A DNA stretch of 64,000 bases from Pectobacterium wasabiae CFBP 3304 (GCF_001742185.1 NZ_CP015750.1:186001-250000); one strand, 5' to 3'; positions 19,462 to 30,259 are shown, numbered from the stretch's first letter. The notes: a model not told the origin generated them from the sequence alone. A program made the numbers and translations.

Positions 19462-19493
19462 AAGGGGGAAGACACTTTCGCGCCCTCCCCCTT
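19462..19493 (-). terminator. Hairpin downstream of purF
   Basis: A perfect 8-bp stem, AAGGGGGA/TCCCCCTT, encloses a 16-base loop about 28 bases after the purF stop. On the minus strand it is followed by CTTGTATAT, so it is a weak terminator or attenuator before ubiX. Confidence 0.45.
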
Positions 19494-19520
19494 AACTAAA
19501 GCCTTACGTGAAGCTAGCCG

Positions 19521-21038
19521 TTAACCTTCGTTGTGCAGTTCCAGATCTTCGACTTCATTCTGGCTACGCAACGCTTTGGCATCGTCGTTACGCAGAACTT
19601 CCAGATAATCCAGATAGCCTTGATCGACGTCCTTGGTCACGTAAATTCCGTTGAAGACTGAACATTCAAACTGAACAATATCTGGGTTGTCTTCACGCGC
19701 TGCGTCGATCAGATCTTCGAGATCTTGGAATATCAGCTCATCGGCACCAATAATCTTACAGATCTCATCCACTTCGCGACCGTGAGCAATCAGTTCATTA
19801 ACGCTTGGCATGTCGATGCCGTACACGTTAGGGAAACGAATTTCCGGTGCCGCAGAGGCCAGATAAACCCGCTTGGCTCCTGCTTCACGCGCCATTTCAA
19901 CAATCTGCTCCGACGTTGTACCACGCACGATGGAGTCATCCACCAGCAGCACGTTTTTATCACGGAACTCGGCACGGTTAGCATTCAACTTACGACGCAC
20001 AGATTTCTTACGCGCCTGCTGTCCCGGCATGATAAAGGTGCGACCAACATAGCGGTTCTTCACAAATCCCTGACGATACGGTTTGTTGATAATGCGCGCG
20101 ATTTCCAACGCAATATCACAAGAAGTTTCAGGAATCGGGATCACAACATCGATATCGAGATCTTCCCACTGGCGCGCAATCTTTTCGCCGAGCTTCTGCC
20201 CCATGCGAACGCGTGCGCTGTAGACCGAGATTTTATCGATGAAAGAGTCCGGGCGAGCGAAGTAGACATATTCGAACAGGCACGGGTTGCTCTTTGGATT
20301 CTCTGCGCACTGACGGGTAAACAGTTGTCCTTTTTCCGTAATGTAGATCGCTTCTCCCGGCGCAACATCGCGTAAAAACTCAAAGCCCAGCGTATCCAGC
20401 GCAACACTTTCTGACGCTACCATGTATTCGCTGCGGCCATCTTCCAGGTCGCGTTTACCAATGACCAGCGGACGAATACCGTTAGGATCGCGGAACGCCA
20501 CCATGCCATGACCGATAATCATGCCAACACAGGCATAGGCACCGCGAATTTGCTGGTGCGTTGCAGCAACGGCCGCAAAAATATTATCGGCTTCCAGCGG
20601 ATAATGTTGGAAACGGTCCAGCTCTCTGGCAAAAATATTCAGCAGAATTTCAGAATCGGACGTGGTGTTAACGTGGCGACGCTCCTGCTCGAACAGCTTT
20701 TTACGCAGTTCGTGGGCGTTCGTCAGGTTACCGTTGTGAGCCAGCGTGATGCCGAACGGAGAGTTGACATAGAAAGGCTGTGCTTCCGAGGCGCTGGAAC
20801 TGCCTGCGGTCGGATAACGCACATGGCCAAGCCCCATGTTTCCCTGTAAGCGTTGCATGTGCCGCGCTTCAAACACATCCTTCACCAGGCCATTGGCCTT
20901 ACGCAGGCGAAAACAATTAAAGGCATCGATGGTTACAATACCCGCAGCGTCCTGCCCACGGTGTTGCAACACCGTTAACGCGTCATAAATCGACTGGTTG
21001 ACCGGTGTAAAACCGGCGATACCGACAATACCGCACAT
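19521..21038 (-). CDS. purF: Amidophosphoribosyltransferase
   Basis: First committed enzyme of purine synthesis (505 residues), making 5-phosphoribosylamine from PRPP and glutamine. Cys2 in MCGIVGIAG becomes the N-terminal nucleophile of the glutaminase domain (about 1-230). The PRTase domain follows, with the PRPP loop [18 protein letters not shown] near residue 365. It lies 21 bases after cvpA in the same leftward unit, with a PurR operator upstream of cvpA. Confidence 0.97.
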   Translation of the reverse strand: MCGIVGIAGFTPVNQSIYDALTVLQHRGQDAAGIVTIDAFNCFRLRKANGLVKDVFEARHMQRLQGNMGLGHVRYPTAGSSSASEAQPFYVNSPFGITLAHNGNLTNAHELRKKLFEQERRHVNTTSDSEILLNIFARELDRFQHYPLEADNIFAAVAATHQQIRGAYACVGMIIGHGMVAFRDPNGIRPLVIGKRDLEDGRSEYMVASESVALDTLGFEFLRDVAPGEAIYITEKGQLFTRQCAENPKSNPCLFEYVYFARPDSFIDKISVYSARVRMGQKLGEKIARQWEDLDIDVVIPIPETSCDIALEIARIINKPYRQGFVKNRYVGRTFIMPGQQARKKSVRRKLNANRAEFRDKNVLLVDDSIVRGTTSEQIVEMAREAGAKRVYLASAAPEIRFPNVYGIDMPSVNELIAHGREVDEICKIIGADELIFQDLEDLIDAAREDNPDIVQFECSVFNGIYVTKDVDQGYLDYLEVLRNDDAKALRSQNEVEDLELHNEG

Positions 21039-21059
21039 GGTGTCTTTTCCTCATCAGCG

Positions 21060-21560
21060 CTACCGCAGCGATAAATGCTGCGGCAAGAAACTTGACGTGC
21101 TTTGCAGGTAGTCAAAAAACCACCTGATAATATAACTGAACTGCGGGATTAACTGGGACTGTTTCCAGTCATCACTTTGTGAAAAACCGGTGAACGTATC
21201 CAGAAAGAATAGCAGTGCGGAAACGATCAGCACCCCGCGCAGCGCACCAAAACAGATGCCCAGAACGCGATCGGTGCCGGATAATCCGGTACGTTCAACC
21301 AGTGAACTAATCACATAGTTGACGATAGCTCCCACAATCAACGTTGCAATAAACAGAATGGCAATCGCAATGCCGTTACGCACCAGCTCATCATCAAAAC
21401 GGGTGAAGTAGACCGCGAGGTAAGCGTAGTAATGACTGGCAACAAAAAAAGCACATCCCCAGGTTACTAACGACAGCGCTTCACGAACAAACCCCCGGAT
21501 AAGGCTAACCAGAGCCGAAAACCCGATGATGCCAATAATGACGTAATCAACCCAAACCAT
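21060..21560 (-). CDS. cvpA: Colicin V production/membrane protein CvpA
   Basis: Inner-membrane protein of 166 residues with four hydrophobic segments. It begins [20 protein letters not shown] and carries the conserved glycines and [16 protein letters not shown] in helix four. It is needed for colicin V production in E. coli and linked to envelope stress tolerance. First gene of the cvpA-purF unit; the PurR-like operator at 21635-21650 is about 75 bases upstream of its start. Confidence 0.93.
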   Translation of the reverse strand: MVWVDYVIIGIIGFSALVSLIRGFVREALSLVTWGCAFFVASHYYAYLAVYFTRFDDELVRNGIAIAILFIATLIVGAIVNYVISSLVERTGLSGTDRVLGICFGALRGVLIVSALLFFLDTFTGFSQSDDWKQSQLIPQFSYIIRWFFDYLQSTSSFLPQHLSLR

Positions 21561-21634
21561 GAACTATCCTAATAATGAACGATGCTACCGATAAGCCGCT
21601 ACGTCATCCTGTTCGCGGCGCATTCTAACAGAAA

Positions 21635-21650
21635 AAGAAAACGTTTGCGT
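21635..21650 (-). promoter_or_regulatory. PurR operator upstream of cvpA-purF
   Basis: The plus strand reads AAGAAAACGTTTGCGT, matching the palindromic PurR box ACGCAAACGTTTGCGT at 13 of 16 positions with the central CG intact. Its position upstream of cvpA is the same as in E. coli. Confidence 0.8.
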
Positions 21651-21680
21651 AGCGTATTTCCGCCGATTTCATCGATAGAT

Positions 21681-21718
21681 AATCAGGCGTAAAAACCAAC
21701 AATCCGTCACGCCTGATT
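21681..21718. other. Stem-loop between dedD and cvpA
   Basis: A perfect 10-bp inverted repeat, AATCAGGCGT/ACGCCTGATT, with an 18-base loop starts just after the dedD stop. It has no T tract on the minus strand, so it may act as an mRNA 3' structure. Confidence 0.5.
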
Positions 21719-21736
21719 CTATTATCTACCGGTCTC

Positions 21737-22489
21737 TTAGCGAACCGAATGTGCTCGCACCTGCCCGCTTAATCCGCTCAACTGTTGCAGTTCACCCAGA
21801 GAAGACTCTAGTTTCTGCTTTGAGGCATCCGGCCCGACATAAATACGGGTGATTTGCCCTGAAACTGGCGTTGACGGTACGGTATACGCGCGATAGCCAG
21901 AGAGACGAAGTTTAGCGACAATTTCGTTCACCTTATCCGCATTTTTCAGCGCACCAAGCTGCACAATATAGGCCTGTCCGGCTGGCGCTTGCTGCGTCGG
22001 CTGCGTTTCAGGCTTCACTTCCGGTTTCGGTTCCGGCTTAGGTTCAGGCTTCGGTTTCACTTCTGGCTTAGGCTCAGGTTTTGGCTGAGGCTTCGGCGTC
22101 ACTGGCACTGGTGTCTGAATTGGCGGACGCTCAACCACTACCGGCGGCGCCGTCATGGCTGGCGTGTTTGTGCCTGAGCGGGACGATGATGGCGGCGTGG
22201 ACGTTTCGGGAGCCTTGGTTTCAGGTAATTTAGCTTCCGGCGTTTCGGCTTCTGGACTGTTCTGCATCGCTGCTTCCGCCCCTTCCGGTGGCTGGCTCGG
22301 CAACGACGGGTTCAGCGCAGGCAGCGATTCCATCTCATTGCTGTCGCCCGGTTTAGGGATCAGCGGAATTGAGGCAAACTCATCTTCGTAGTGCTTTTTC
22401 TTGCCATCCAATAGGCCGGGTAAGACGATCACGCCCAGCGCGACCAGAATGACCGTGCCAACCAATCGATTCTGAAATTTACTCGCCAT
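21737..22489 (-). CDS. dedD: Cell-division SPOR-domain protein DedD
   Basis: Bitopic inner-membrane protein of 250 residues. After the short cytosolic N-terminus MASKFQNRL comes a single transmembrane helix (about 9-27). A long periplasmic linker rich in Pro, Lys and Glu follows, including repeated KPEPKP units (about residues 120-165). The C-terminal SPOR domain (about 170-250: AYIVQLGALKNADKV ... GYRAYTVPS) binds denuded septal peptidoglycan. I start at 22489, the family N-terminus, which overlaps folC by 11 bases; an ATG five codons earlier is less likely. Confidence 0.93.
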   Translation of the reverse strand: MASKFQNRLVGTVILVALGVIVLPGLLDGKKKHYEDEFASIPLIPKPGDSNEMESLPALNPSLPSQPPEGAEAAMQNSPEAETPEAKLPETKAPETSTPPSSSRSGTNTPAMTAPPVVVERPPIQTPVPVTPKPQPKPEPKPEVKPKPEPKPEPKPEVKPETQPTQQAPAGQAYIVQLGALKNADKVNEIVAKLRLSGYRAYTVPSTPVSGQITRIYVGPDASKQKLESSLGELQQLSGLSGQVRAHSVR

Positions 22490-23747
22490 TCGCCTTCTCC
22501 TCATCCAGCGCTTCCATCACATGCGCTACCGTATGAAAAGATCCACACACAATGACGATATCCTGTTCTGTCGCGTCGGACATCGCCTGCTGCCAGGCGG
22601 TAACGACATTGGGGAACGACTGGCTGCGCGTCAGGTGTTCAGCGATCTGCTGTGCCGTTGCGCCACGAGCCCCTTCCAGCGGTGCGCAATACCACTCATC
22701 CACTAACGGCGTTAAGTAGGCCAGCGTACCCGCGATATCTTTATCCGCCAGCATGCCGACAACCGCCCGTATTTTTCCGTTTTTTGGCAACGCAGCCAAA
22801 CGATTTGCCAGATACGCCGCCGCATGAGGATTGTGCGCAACATCGAGGATCAACAGCGGTGATTTCTGCACGACCTGAAAACGACCCGGTAATGCTGCGC
22901 ACTGTAAACCTTGACGAATCGCCTCTTCGCTCACATTCAGTGAAGAATAGTGCAGTGCGGCCAATGCCGTAGCGGCGTTCGGCAATGGAACATTGGGTAA
23001 TGGCAGACGCGACAATTCGCGCTGTTTATCCTGCCAGCTCCACGTCTCGCGCTGAACTGAAAATTCCCAATCGCGACCGCGCCGACGCAGTTGCGCGCCT
23101 TTCTCAGCGGCAACATCAGCAATCGTTCCCGGCATATCCGGTTCACCGACAACGGCTGGTCTATCCCGTCGGAATATCCCCGCTTTCTCACGGCCAATGC
23201 TTTCCCGATCGTTACCTAGCCAGTCGGTGTGGTCGATAGCAATGCTGGTGACCACGGAGACATCCGCATCCACAATATTGGTGGCATCCAGACGCCCGCC
23301 TAATCCCACTTCCAGAATGACGACATCCAGATTCGCTTGCTTGAAGAGTTGCAGTGCCGACAGCGTACCGAATTCAAAATAGGTGAGCGATACCGCTCCC
23401 CTTCCTGCTTCGATATCCGCAAACGCTTGAGTATGCAGTGCTTCAGGCAATTCGTTGCCCTGAATACGCACCCGCTCGGTATAGCGCACGAGATGAGGAG
23501 AACTGTACACGCCAACCCGTAGGCCTGCGGCCAATAGAATGGACTCCAGCGTACAGCAAGTGGTCCCTTTGCCGTTCGTTCCCGCAACGGTGAAAACCGT
23601 GGCTGCTGGCTGTAGCAGTTGAAGATGTTCGGCAACCTGCTTAACGCGTTCCAGACCTAAATCAATGGCCTGAGCGTGCAGGTGCTCAAGATAATGAAGC
23701 CACGTGACCAAAGGTGACGTGGCTTGAGGTATTTGAAGAGTATCCAT
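22479..23747 (-). CDS. folC: Dihydrofolate synthase/folylpolyglutamate synthase
   Basis: Mur-ligase-family enzyme of 422 residues that makes dihydrofolate and extends the folate glutamate tail. The ATP loop is VAGTNGKGTTC (near residues 54-64), with GLGGRLDATNIVDAD and the C-terminal LDVAHNPHAA. The N-terminus MDTLQIPQATSPLVTWLHYLEHLHAQAIDLGL is family-typical. It lies between accD (upstream) and dedD (overlapping downstream), the conserved enterobacterial accD-folC-dedD order. Confidence 0.96.
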   Translation of the reverse strand: MDTLQIPQATSPLVTWLHYLEHLHAQAIDLGLERVKQVAEHLQLLQPAATVFTVAGTNGKGTTCCTLESILLAAGLRVGVYSSPHLVRYTERVRIQGNELPEALHTQAFADIEAGRGAVSLTYFEFGTLSALQLFKQANLDVVILEVGLGGRLDATNIVDADVSVVTSIAIDHTDWLGNDRESIGREKAGIFRRDRPAVVGEPDMPGTIADVAAEKGAQLRRRGRDWEFSVQRETWSWQDKQRELSRLPLPNVPLPNAATALAALHYSSLNVSEEAIRQGLQCAALPGRFQVVQKSPLLILDVAHNPHAAAYLANRLAALPKNGKIRAVVGMLADKDIAGTLAYLTPLVDEWYCAPLEGARGATAQQIAEHLTRSQSFPNVVTAWQQAMSDATEQDIVIVCGSFHTVAHVMEALDEEKANGE

Positions 23748-23852
23748 GAGTCCCGTTCACCGGCTTACGGTTCATTGCGGGCAGAGCGTGCGCATCACTA
23801 CTTGGTCGAGAACAACTTAGTCGAATGCCACACGCCCAGCCCATCATGTCAA

Positions 23853-24770
23853 TTATGCGTCATCCTGTGATGATTCAGACGGCGCATCGCTGCGGATTTC
23901 CACGTCATCGTTGCCCGGTTCTGGATGATTCGTCAGTTTGGCAAGGATGGTGGCCAGCTTGTAGCGCATTTCCGGACGGCGAACGATCATATCAATCGCC
24001 CCTTTCTCAATCAGGAATTCACTACGCTGGAAGCCCGGCGGCAGTTTTTCACGCACGGTTTGTTCGATCACGCGTGGACCAGCAAAACCGATCAGCGCTT
24101 TCGGTTCGGCAATGTTCAGATCGCCCAGCATTGCCAGACTCGCAGAAACGCCACCCATGGTTGGATCGGTCAGCACAGAGATATAAGGCAAGCCGCGCTC
24201 GCGCATTTTCGCTAGGGCAGCACTGGTTTTCGCCATTTGCATCAACGACATCAGCGCTTCCTGCATACGCGCCCCGCCACTGGCGGAGAAGCACACCAGC
24301 GGGCAACCGTCTTCCAGTGACTGCTCAACGGCACGCACAAATCGCGCCCCGACGACAGACGCCATTGAACCGCCCATGAAAGCGAACTCAAACGACGCGA
24401 CCACAACCGGCATGCCGTAAAGCGTGCCTTTCATGACAACCAGCGCATCTTTCTCATCGGACTGTTTCTGCGCAGAAACCAGACGATCTTTATATTTTTT
24501 GGAATCCCGGAATTTCAGGACATCCTTCGGCTCCAGTTCACTTCCCAGCTCGACAGTGTTTTCTTTATCCAGAAAAGCCTGTAGACGGGCACGCGCGGAA
24601 AGACGCATATGGTGATCGCACTTCGGGCAGACCCCCAGATTGCGTTCCAACTCAGCACGATAAAGAACCTGACCGCAGCTATCACATTTTGTCCAGACCC
24701 CTTCAGGGATGTTCGCTTTACGGGTCGGTGTGATATTGCTTTTGTTAAGAATTCGTTCAATCCAGCTCAT
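23853..24770 (-). CDS. accD: Acetyl-CoA carboxylase carboxyltransferase beta subunit
   Basis: Beta subunit (305 residues) of the carboxyltransferase that makes malonyl-CoA with AccA. The N-terminal zinc ribbon has Cys29, Cys32, Cys48 and Cys51. The crotonase-fold core shows [29 protein letters not shown] and [16 protein letters not shown]. The C-terminal tail is acidic and serine-rich, as in other enterics. It is 105 bases upstream of folC in the leftward block. Confidence 0.97.
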   Translation of the reverse strand: MSWIERILNKSNITPTRKANIPEGVWTKCDSCGQVLYRAELERNLGVCPKCDHHMRLSARARLQAFLDKENTVELGSELEPKDVLKFRDSKKYKDRLVSAQKQSDEKDALVVMKGTLYGMPVVVASFEFAFMGGSMASVVGARFVRAVEQSLEDGCPLVCFSASGGARMQEALMSLMQMAKTSAALAKMRERGLPYISVLTDPTMGGVSASLAMLGDLNIAEPKALIGFAGPRVIEQTVREKLPPGFQRSEFLIEKGAIDMIVRRPEMRYKLATILAKLTNHPEPGNDDVEIRSDAPSESSQDDA

Positions 24771-24994
24771 TGATAACCTTTCTGCTTGAACCTGGCAAAC
24801 GCCAGTCCGCTGTTCATGTTATTCCCTGACAACATTGCCAATGAAAAAATGCCTGAGACGCACGACAATCGCGGTACAAAGGCATCGGCACCAAGGGTGT
24901 TCCCGAGAACAGACCATAAATGCTGCCCATTAAACCATAACGCTCCGGGACTGTGGATAAAAAACTGGTCAAACCGGATGTTAAAATACTTCAC

Positions 24995-25657
24995 TTATTT
25001 CACATTGCCGCGCGAGGCCGCTCTACGGTGACGGGCGATTTCAATAATACCCGGCAGGATAGAGAGAAAAATAATCGCAACAATCAGTAATTTCAGATTT
25101 TCCTGCACGACCGGCAAATCGCCAAACTGGTAGCCCGCATAGGTGAACGACAGCACCCACAGCAATGCACCAATAACATTATAGGCGGCAAAATGCCGAT
25201 AGCTCATATGCCCCATCCCAGCGACAAACGGCGCAAATGTTCTCACAATCGGGACAAAGCGTGCCAGAATTATCGTCTTGCCACCGTGACGTGCGTAAAA
25301 CGCATGCGTTTTATCCAGATAGCTGCGGCGAAAAATCTTTGAGTTCGGGTTGCTAAATAGCTTCTCTCCGAACAGTCGTCCAATCGTGTAGTTCACTGCA
25401 TCACCGGTAATCGCGGCAGCAATCATCAGAAATACCATCGTATGCACATTCAGATCGTTCGACGGCAGCGCTGCCAGCGCCCCAGCGACAAACAGCAGCG
25501 AGTCTCCCGGTAAAAACGGCGTCACTACCAGCCCTGTCTCACAGAACAGAATCAGGAACAAAATGGCATAAACCCAGACACCATATTGCGCCACCAGTTC
25601 CGCCAGGTGAACGTCAATGTGCAGAATAAAATCAATAATAAACTGTATGAACTCCAT
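24995..25657 (-). CDS. dedA: DedA-family membrane protein
   Basis: Inner-membrane protein of 220 residues of the SNARE-associated/VTT family, whose members act in lipid-carrier (undecaprenyl phosphate) transport and membrane homeostasis. Signatures are [57 protein letters not shown] and a basic C-terminus ending [10 protein letters not shown]. The frame is open for 52 more codons upstream, but [20 protein letters not shown] is the family start, so 25657 is used. Confidence 0.93.
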   Translation of the reverse strand: MEFIQFIIDFILHIDVHLAELVAQYGVWVYAILFLILFCETGLVVTPFLPGDSLLFVAGALAALPSNDLNVHTMVFLMIAAAITGDAVNYTIGRLFGEKLFSNPNSKIFRRSYLDKTHAFYARHGGKTIILARFVPIVRTFAPFVAGMGHMSYRHFAAYNVIGALLWVLSFTYAGYQFGDLPVVQENLKLLIVAIIFLSILPGIIEIARHRRAASRGNVK

Positions 25658-25701
25658 CACAGCATCTTCTCCCAGAATGTATACCAAACGCACGCGGTCG
25701 A

Positions 25702-25743
25702 TATACGCAAGGCAGCCGCACCATCCGTGTTGCCTTGCGTATA
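25702..25743. other. Perfect 13-bp inverted repeat between truA and dedA
   Basis: TATACGCAAGGCA (25702-25714) and TGCCTTGCGTATA (25731-25743) enclose a 16-base loop. It lies between the truA stop and the dedA start, with no T tract. Confidence 0.6.
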
Positions 25744-25850
25744 GCACGCTAACTCGTATCGTCCTGATCACGCATTGCACACAGCCTTTTGATTTATCGC
25801 CATCCGGCAGCATGCAATGCGCAAAAGACGCACTCGTTACAGCAAAAACA

Positions 25851-26702
25851 TCAATCCGCTAAAAAGAGCGGCCCCATAGTAGGCTGTGGCAAAGCAAAAC
25901 GCGCGGGGTAATCTACAGCCACCAAATACAGTCCTTCTGCTCGAGCCGTTGCACCTGCCAACGTGCGATCTTTGGCTGCCAGCAGCTCCGCAATCCACGA
26001 CTCGGGACGATTGCCACATCCAACGTCCATCAGGCTACCGACGATATTGCGTACCATGTGATGAACGAATGCATTGGCCTTAATGTCTACCACGATATAG
26101 TCGCCGTGACGTGTAACCTTTAAATGATTTACATAGCGCCACGGCGTGCGCGACTGGCACTGCACCGCGCGAAAAGAGGTGAAATCATTTTCCCCCAGTA
26201 GACACTGTCCGGCGCGTTCCATCCGTTCCACATCTAGCGGGTGATAAAAGTGCGTCATACCGTGCGAGAGCACCGCAGGGCGATAGCGGTGATTATAGAT
26301 AACATAACGGTAGCGGCGAGCCGTCGCACTAAAGCGCGCATGGAAATCTTCATCCACCGTTTTCACCCAGCGCACCGCGATATCTGGCGGTAAATTCGCA
26401 TTCACGCCCATCGTCCAGGCGGCATCTTTTCTGATCGCCTGCGTGGTGAAATGCACAACCTGCCCAGTACCATGAACCCCGGCATCGGTCCGTCCGGCGC
26501 AAAACACTTCTGTCGGTGCATCCGCGACTTTGCTCAGCGCCTTTTCAAGACAGGCCTGTACGCTAGCGACATCATTCTGGCGCTGCCAGCCATAATACTG
26601 GCTACCGTCATACTCAATGCCTAGCGCAATTTTTAGCGTAGCGCGTTCGTTTTCCGCAACGGCGGTGGCTTGAATAGCCACCGCCTGAGTGGTTTCCGAC
26701 AT
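25851..26702 (-). CDS. truA: tRNA pseudouridine(38-40) synthase TruA
   Basis: Pseudouridine synthase of 283 residues modifying U38-U40 of the tRNA anticodon arm. The catalytic aspartate lies in [40 protein letters not shown] and [13 protein letters not shown] are also visible. The start ATG (26702) overlaps the usg stop codon as TAATG, indicating coupled translation. An N-terminal extension of about 25 residues relative to E. coli (270 aa) is rich in Ala and Thr. Confidence 0.95.
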   Translation of the reverse strand: MSETTQAVAIQATAVAENERATLKIALGIEYDGSQYYGWQRQNDVASVQACLEKALSKVADAPTEVFCAGRTDAGVHGTGQVVHFTTQAIRKDAAWTMGVNANLPPDIAVRWVKTVDEDFHARFSATARRYRYVIYNHRYRPAVLSHGMTHFYHPLDVERMERAGQCLLGENDFTSFRAVQCQSRTPWRYVNHLKVTRHGDYIVVDIKANAFVHHMVRNIVGSLMDVGCGNRPESWIAELLAAKDRTLAGATARAEGLYLVAVDYPARFALPQPTMGPLFLAD

Positions 26703-27712
26703 TACCCGAGATACTCCTGCACCAGACATTCTGCCGTTGCCACCGCCATCAGCGCACCGCCAAAGCGAGCGTTATCGGCGACAGACCAGAATTGCAGCAG
26801 CTCAGGAATACCATAATCATTACGCAGACAGCCGACGCTCAGTTGCCCATTGCCAGAAGCATCACCCACCTGCGTCGGGTAATCCTGCTCGTCGCTGACC
26901 TCAATATTTCCGGCATTGAGCAGTTCGTCACGCGCCTCTTCCGCAGACAGCGGACGCAGCGATTCAAGATGAACAATCTGAGCGTGGCCATAGAACACGG
27001 GGGATTGAACGCAGGTCACTGAAACGGGTAGACCTTCATCCTGCAAGACTTTACGCACCTGATCGACCAGGCTGCGTTCTTCACGCACACTGCCCACGTC
27101 ATCCGGCAGTAAGGGCAACAGATTGAACGCCAGCTGTTTCGGGAACAGCCCTTCTTCGGGCGGAATACCATTCAGCAAGCGGGCACTTTGCCCAGCCAGA
27201 TCGTCTATCGCCGCTTTACCGTGTGCAGAAACTGACAGCATATTGACGACATGCAGACGCGAAAGCCCAGCAGCATCGGTCAACGGTTTAATCGCCGTCA
27301 GCAGTTGGCTGGTCAGGCTGTCCGCCACCGCAACAATATTGCGGTTACGATAATCGGCCAACGTATGTGTATTCACGCCAGGCACCACCAGCGGCACATC
27401 CGGTTCAAGTGCAAACAAGCCGCTGCTGTCGATGACCAAACAGCCCGCATCCCCCGCGGCTTCTGCATAGCGAGCGCTCGCATCTTGGCCTGCAACAAAA
27501 AACGCCAACTGCGCCTGCGACCAGTCAAAATCCGCCACATCGGTGACCAGACAGGATTGCCCGTTAAAGCGTATGGTTTCACCCGCGCTACGTTCGCTGG
27601 CCAGCGGATACAGTTCACCCACTGGGAATTCGCGTTCCTGCAATAATTCCAGTAACGCCGTGCCTACTGCGCCCGTTGCGCCCAGCAGAGCGATATTCCA
27701 GCCGTTAGACAT
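26702..27712 (-). CDS. usg: Usg, aspartate-semialdehyde dehydrogenase-like protein
   Basis: Protein of 336 residues with the Asd fold: N-terminal NAD(P)-binding motif [16 protein letters not shown], then [21 protein letters not shown]. The conserved downstream segment [24 protein letters not shown] replaces the region where true Asd enzymes carry the catalytic cysteine, and no cysteine is present there. The activity is therefore probably not that of Asd, and its role is unknown. Start 27712 ([11 protein letters not shown]) is chosen over the longer frame by agreement with E. coli Usg. It is translationally coupled to truA. Confidence 0.92.
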   Translation of the reverse strand: MSNGWNIALLGATGAVGTALLELLQEREFPVGELYPLASERSAGETIRFNGQSCLVTDVADFDWSQAQLAFFVAGQDASARYAEAAGDAGCLVIDSSGLFALEPDVPLVVPGVNTHTLADYRNRNIVAVADSLTSQLLTAIKPLTDAAGLSRLHVVNMLSVSAHGKAAIDDLAGQSARLLNGIPPEEGLFPKQLAFNLLPLLPDDVGSVREERSLVDQVRKVLQDEGLPVSVTCVQSPVFYGHAQIVHLESLRPLSAEEARDELLNAGNIEVSDEQDYPTQVGDASGNGQLSVGCLRNDYGIPELLQFWSVADNARFGGALMAVATAECLVQEYLG

Positions 27713-27842
27713 TTGGTTCTCTCCCAAATTTTGAATGAAACACAAATCATGAAGGAAACCGACAGACGATAGCGACACCGTTTGTCAGTTCCTGAATAAA
27801 AAAGGATCATACTCGTGCAACACCGTCGCAAGAGAAGCGCCG

Positions 27843-28979
27843 CTAGTGTCTGCCCCGCACCGATGCGGTGAATCCCAGCGCGTTCAGACAATCTGCGCTC
27901 TCAGCATCGGCGCAGATGACATGAAGTGACGACCATTCGCGTCGTTCCTGATAATGTTTACGTAGGCGGTCAAACTCGCCTTCCTGATGCGCAACATGAC
28001 GTAACAGCGCATCGTCTCGGCGCACATCATACACCAGATGCACCAGACGTTTTAGCAACGCCTCATCTACCGGCGCAGTTAATGTCACTTCGGCAAAGTC
28101 CGGCACAGGTAAAAGCGATGAAAGCGCGACCTGCTGCGGGGTTCCGATAAACTCGCTCCAGGCTTCAAAAACCTGTGTGGTGCCACGTGCCTTTCCTTCC
28201 AACGTATAACCGGCGATGTGCGCCGTGCCAATATCCACTCGCGCCAACAGTTCGGTCGATAACGCGGGTTCGGGTTCCCACACATCAAGGATCACGCTAA
28301 GTTTTTTGCCCTGTTGCAGCGCCTCAAGCAATGCCACATTATCCACCACCGGACCACGGCAAGCGTTAATCAGAATACGTCCGTCCGCAAACGCATTCAG
28401 CACATTGGCATCAACCAAGTGATGGGTCCGGTATGGCCCGTCGAGATACAGCGGCGTATGCAACGTCAGAATATCAGCATCACGTACCAACGTTTCCAGC
28501 GGTAGGAAATCACCCGCATCCCCGCGGTCAGCACGCGGCGGATCGCACAACAGCGTTTTCACACCCCAGGCTTTCAGGCGAGCGTCCAGACGCCGGCCAA
28601 CATTCCCCACGCCGACAATACCGACAGTTTTATCCCGCAGTTGAAAACCATCACGCTCGGCCAACATCAGCAAAGAAGAAAACACGTACTCTACTACCGC
28701 AATGGCATTACAACCGGGGGCAGCAGAAAACGCGATGCCGTTAGCGTTAAGCCAGGACTCATCAACATGGTCGGTGCCTGCCGTCGCGCTGCCGACAAAT
28801 TTTACCGCAGTGCCAGACAGCAGATCCGCGTTCACCTTCGTGACCGATCGCACCATCAACGCATCAGCGCCTGCCAGCAGATCGCGCGGCAAAGGGCGTC
28901 CTGGTACAGCCTGAACGTCACCCAAACGGCTGAAAAGCTCGCGGGCATACGGCATATTCTCATCAACCAGAATCTTCAT
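27843..28979 (-). CDS. pdxB: Erythronate-4-phosphate dehydrogenase PdxB
   Basis: D-2-hydroxyacid dehydrogenase of 378 residues, second step of pyridoxal phosphate synthesis from erythrose 4-phosphate. The NAD motif is [17 protein letters not shown] near residue 120; the catalytic Arg is in ACRGPVVDN, the Glu in DVWEPEP and the His in [14 protein letters not shown]. Start 28979 ([15 protein letters not shown]) is preferred over an upstream frame. First gene of the leftward pdxB-usg-truA-dedA-accD-folC-dedD succession. Confidence 0.96.
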   Translation of the reverse strand: MKILVDENMPYARELFSRLGDVQAVPGRPLPRDLLAGADALMVRSVTKVNADLLSGTAVKFVGSATAGTDHVDESWLNANGIAFSAAPGCNAIAVVEYVFSSLLMLAERDGFQLRDKTVGIVGVGNVGRRLDARLKAWGVKTLLCDPPRADRGDAGDFLPLETLVRDADILTLHTPLYLDGPYRTHHLVDANVLNAFADGRILINACRGPVVDNVALLEALQQGKKLSVILDVWEPEPALSTELLARVDIGTAHIAGYTLEGKARGTTQVFEAWSEFIGTPQQVALSSLLPVPDFAEVTLTAPVDEALLKRLVHLVYDVRRDDALLRHVAHQEGEFDRLRKHYQERREWSSLHVICADAESADCLNALGFTASVRGRH

Positions 28980-29288
28980 TCTCTTCTCCGGTAACCTGTA
29001 GCCAGCAAAAAAGCGGGGAGATATTTTGCCACCGAATGGTGCAGAAACCCAAGGCAATTACGATGCAATCCCTTTCCTCTATCGGTTCACGTCGCTCTCG
29101 TAGCATCATCGTTCCCGCGATAGACGGCAATTTATGGTAGCAAAGCCATGCCTCTTGAAGGATAGACTGGGTTGATCGTCGTCACGTGGCTCTGCTATGT
29201 TGTTTGCCATTGTGGCACTTGCCCATTTTTATCAACCAGACTGGCAACCGATACCTTTTCCGTCTGGTCTCCTACGAGAAGCTCAACG

Positions 29289-30173
29289 TTGAACGCCCTA
29301 TTTCCCACCATTGCCGTCCTGATCTGGTCAGTTAACGTCATTGTCAACAAACTCTCCGCGAGCGTCATCGATCCCGCTGCCATTTCATTTTACCGCTGGC
29401 TACTGGCATTTCTTGTCATGACACCGTTTATGCTGCCAGCCCTGCGCCACCATGCAGCAACTATTCGCCAGCACGCAGGGAAACTGCTGGTATTGGGTCT
29501 GCTCGGCATGGTGTTGTATCAAAGTCTGGCCTACTACGCCGCACACACGATCAGTGCCGTGATGATGGGGATCATGGGGTCGCTCGTGCCGCTACTCACC
29601 GTCCTGCTCAGTATTCCTCTGCTACGCGTCGCACCCACGCTGGGCGTACTGCTCGGGAGCCTGCTGTCGCTGGCAGGAATCGTCTGGCTGATTGGCGAAG
29701 GACACCCCGAACAGATTCTGGCGCAAGGCATCGGCCCCGGTGAATTTATGATGTTTTGTGCTGCGTTGTCGTATGCACTCTATGGCGTATTAACCAAACG
29801 CTGGAGCATCCCCCTGCCCAACTGGGTATCGCTCTATGTGCAAATTGCCTTTGGCGTGGTGGTGCTGATTCCCAATTTCTTGCTAACCGACAATGTCGAG
29901 CTAAATGCCCAAAATCTGCCGCTGGTCATTTTCGCCGGTATCATGGCTTCCATTATTGCACCTTTTCTGTGGATTCAAGGGGTGATGCGTCTGGGAGCCA
30001 GCAAGGCCGCCATCTTTATGAACCTGACGCCAATCTTTGCGGCGGTGATTGCAATCGGTTTTTTGCACGAACCGTTGCACCATTATCATCTGGTCGGTGG
30101 GGGCATTACGCTACTTGGCGTTATCCTCGCCCAGCGTTTGCGCATCCCGTTAGGGCGTACTTCAAGTGATTAG
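29289..30173 (+). CDS. EamA/DMT-superfamily transporter
   Basis: Inner-membrane protein of about 294 residues with ten predicted hydrophobic helices and two EamA repeats: ISFYRWLLAFLVMTPF with YYAAHTISAVMMGIMGSLVP in the first, and AALSYALYGVLTKRWS with GASKAAIFMNLTPIFAAVIA in the second. It is likely a drug/metabolite or amino-acid exporter; the substrate cannot be inferred. I choose a TTG start at 29289, preceded by GAGAAG, because the first helix begins right after it; the 39 upstream codons are Cys/Trp-rich and unlike the family. It is absent from the E. coli pdxB-flk junction. Confidence 0.8.
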   Translation: MNALFPTIAVLIWSVNVIVNKLSASVIDPAAISFYRWLLAFLVMTPFMLPALRHHAATIRQHAGKLLVLGLLGMVLYQSLAYYAAHTISAVMMGIMGSLVPLLTVLLSIPLLRVAPTLGVLLGSLLSLAGIVWLIGEGHPEQILAQGIGPGEFMMFCAALSYALYGVLTKRWSIPLPNWVSLYVQIAFGVVVLIPNFLLTDNVELNAQNLPLVIFAGIMASIIAPFLWIQGVMRLGASKAAIFMNLTPIFAAVIAIGFLHEPLHHYHLVGGGITLLGVILAQRLRIPLGRTSSD

Positions 30174-30259
30174 TGCGTTTTAGGCGATGCATGACTATCG
30201 GCCGTCACGGGAGATTGCTATGATTCATTTCAATCATGACGGCAGTGAGGATAACCGAT

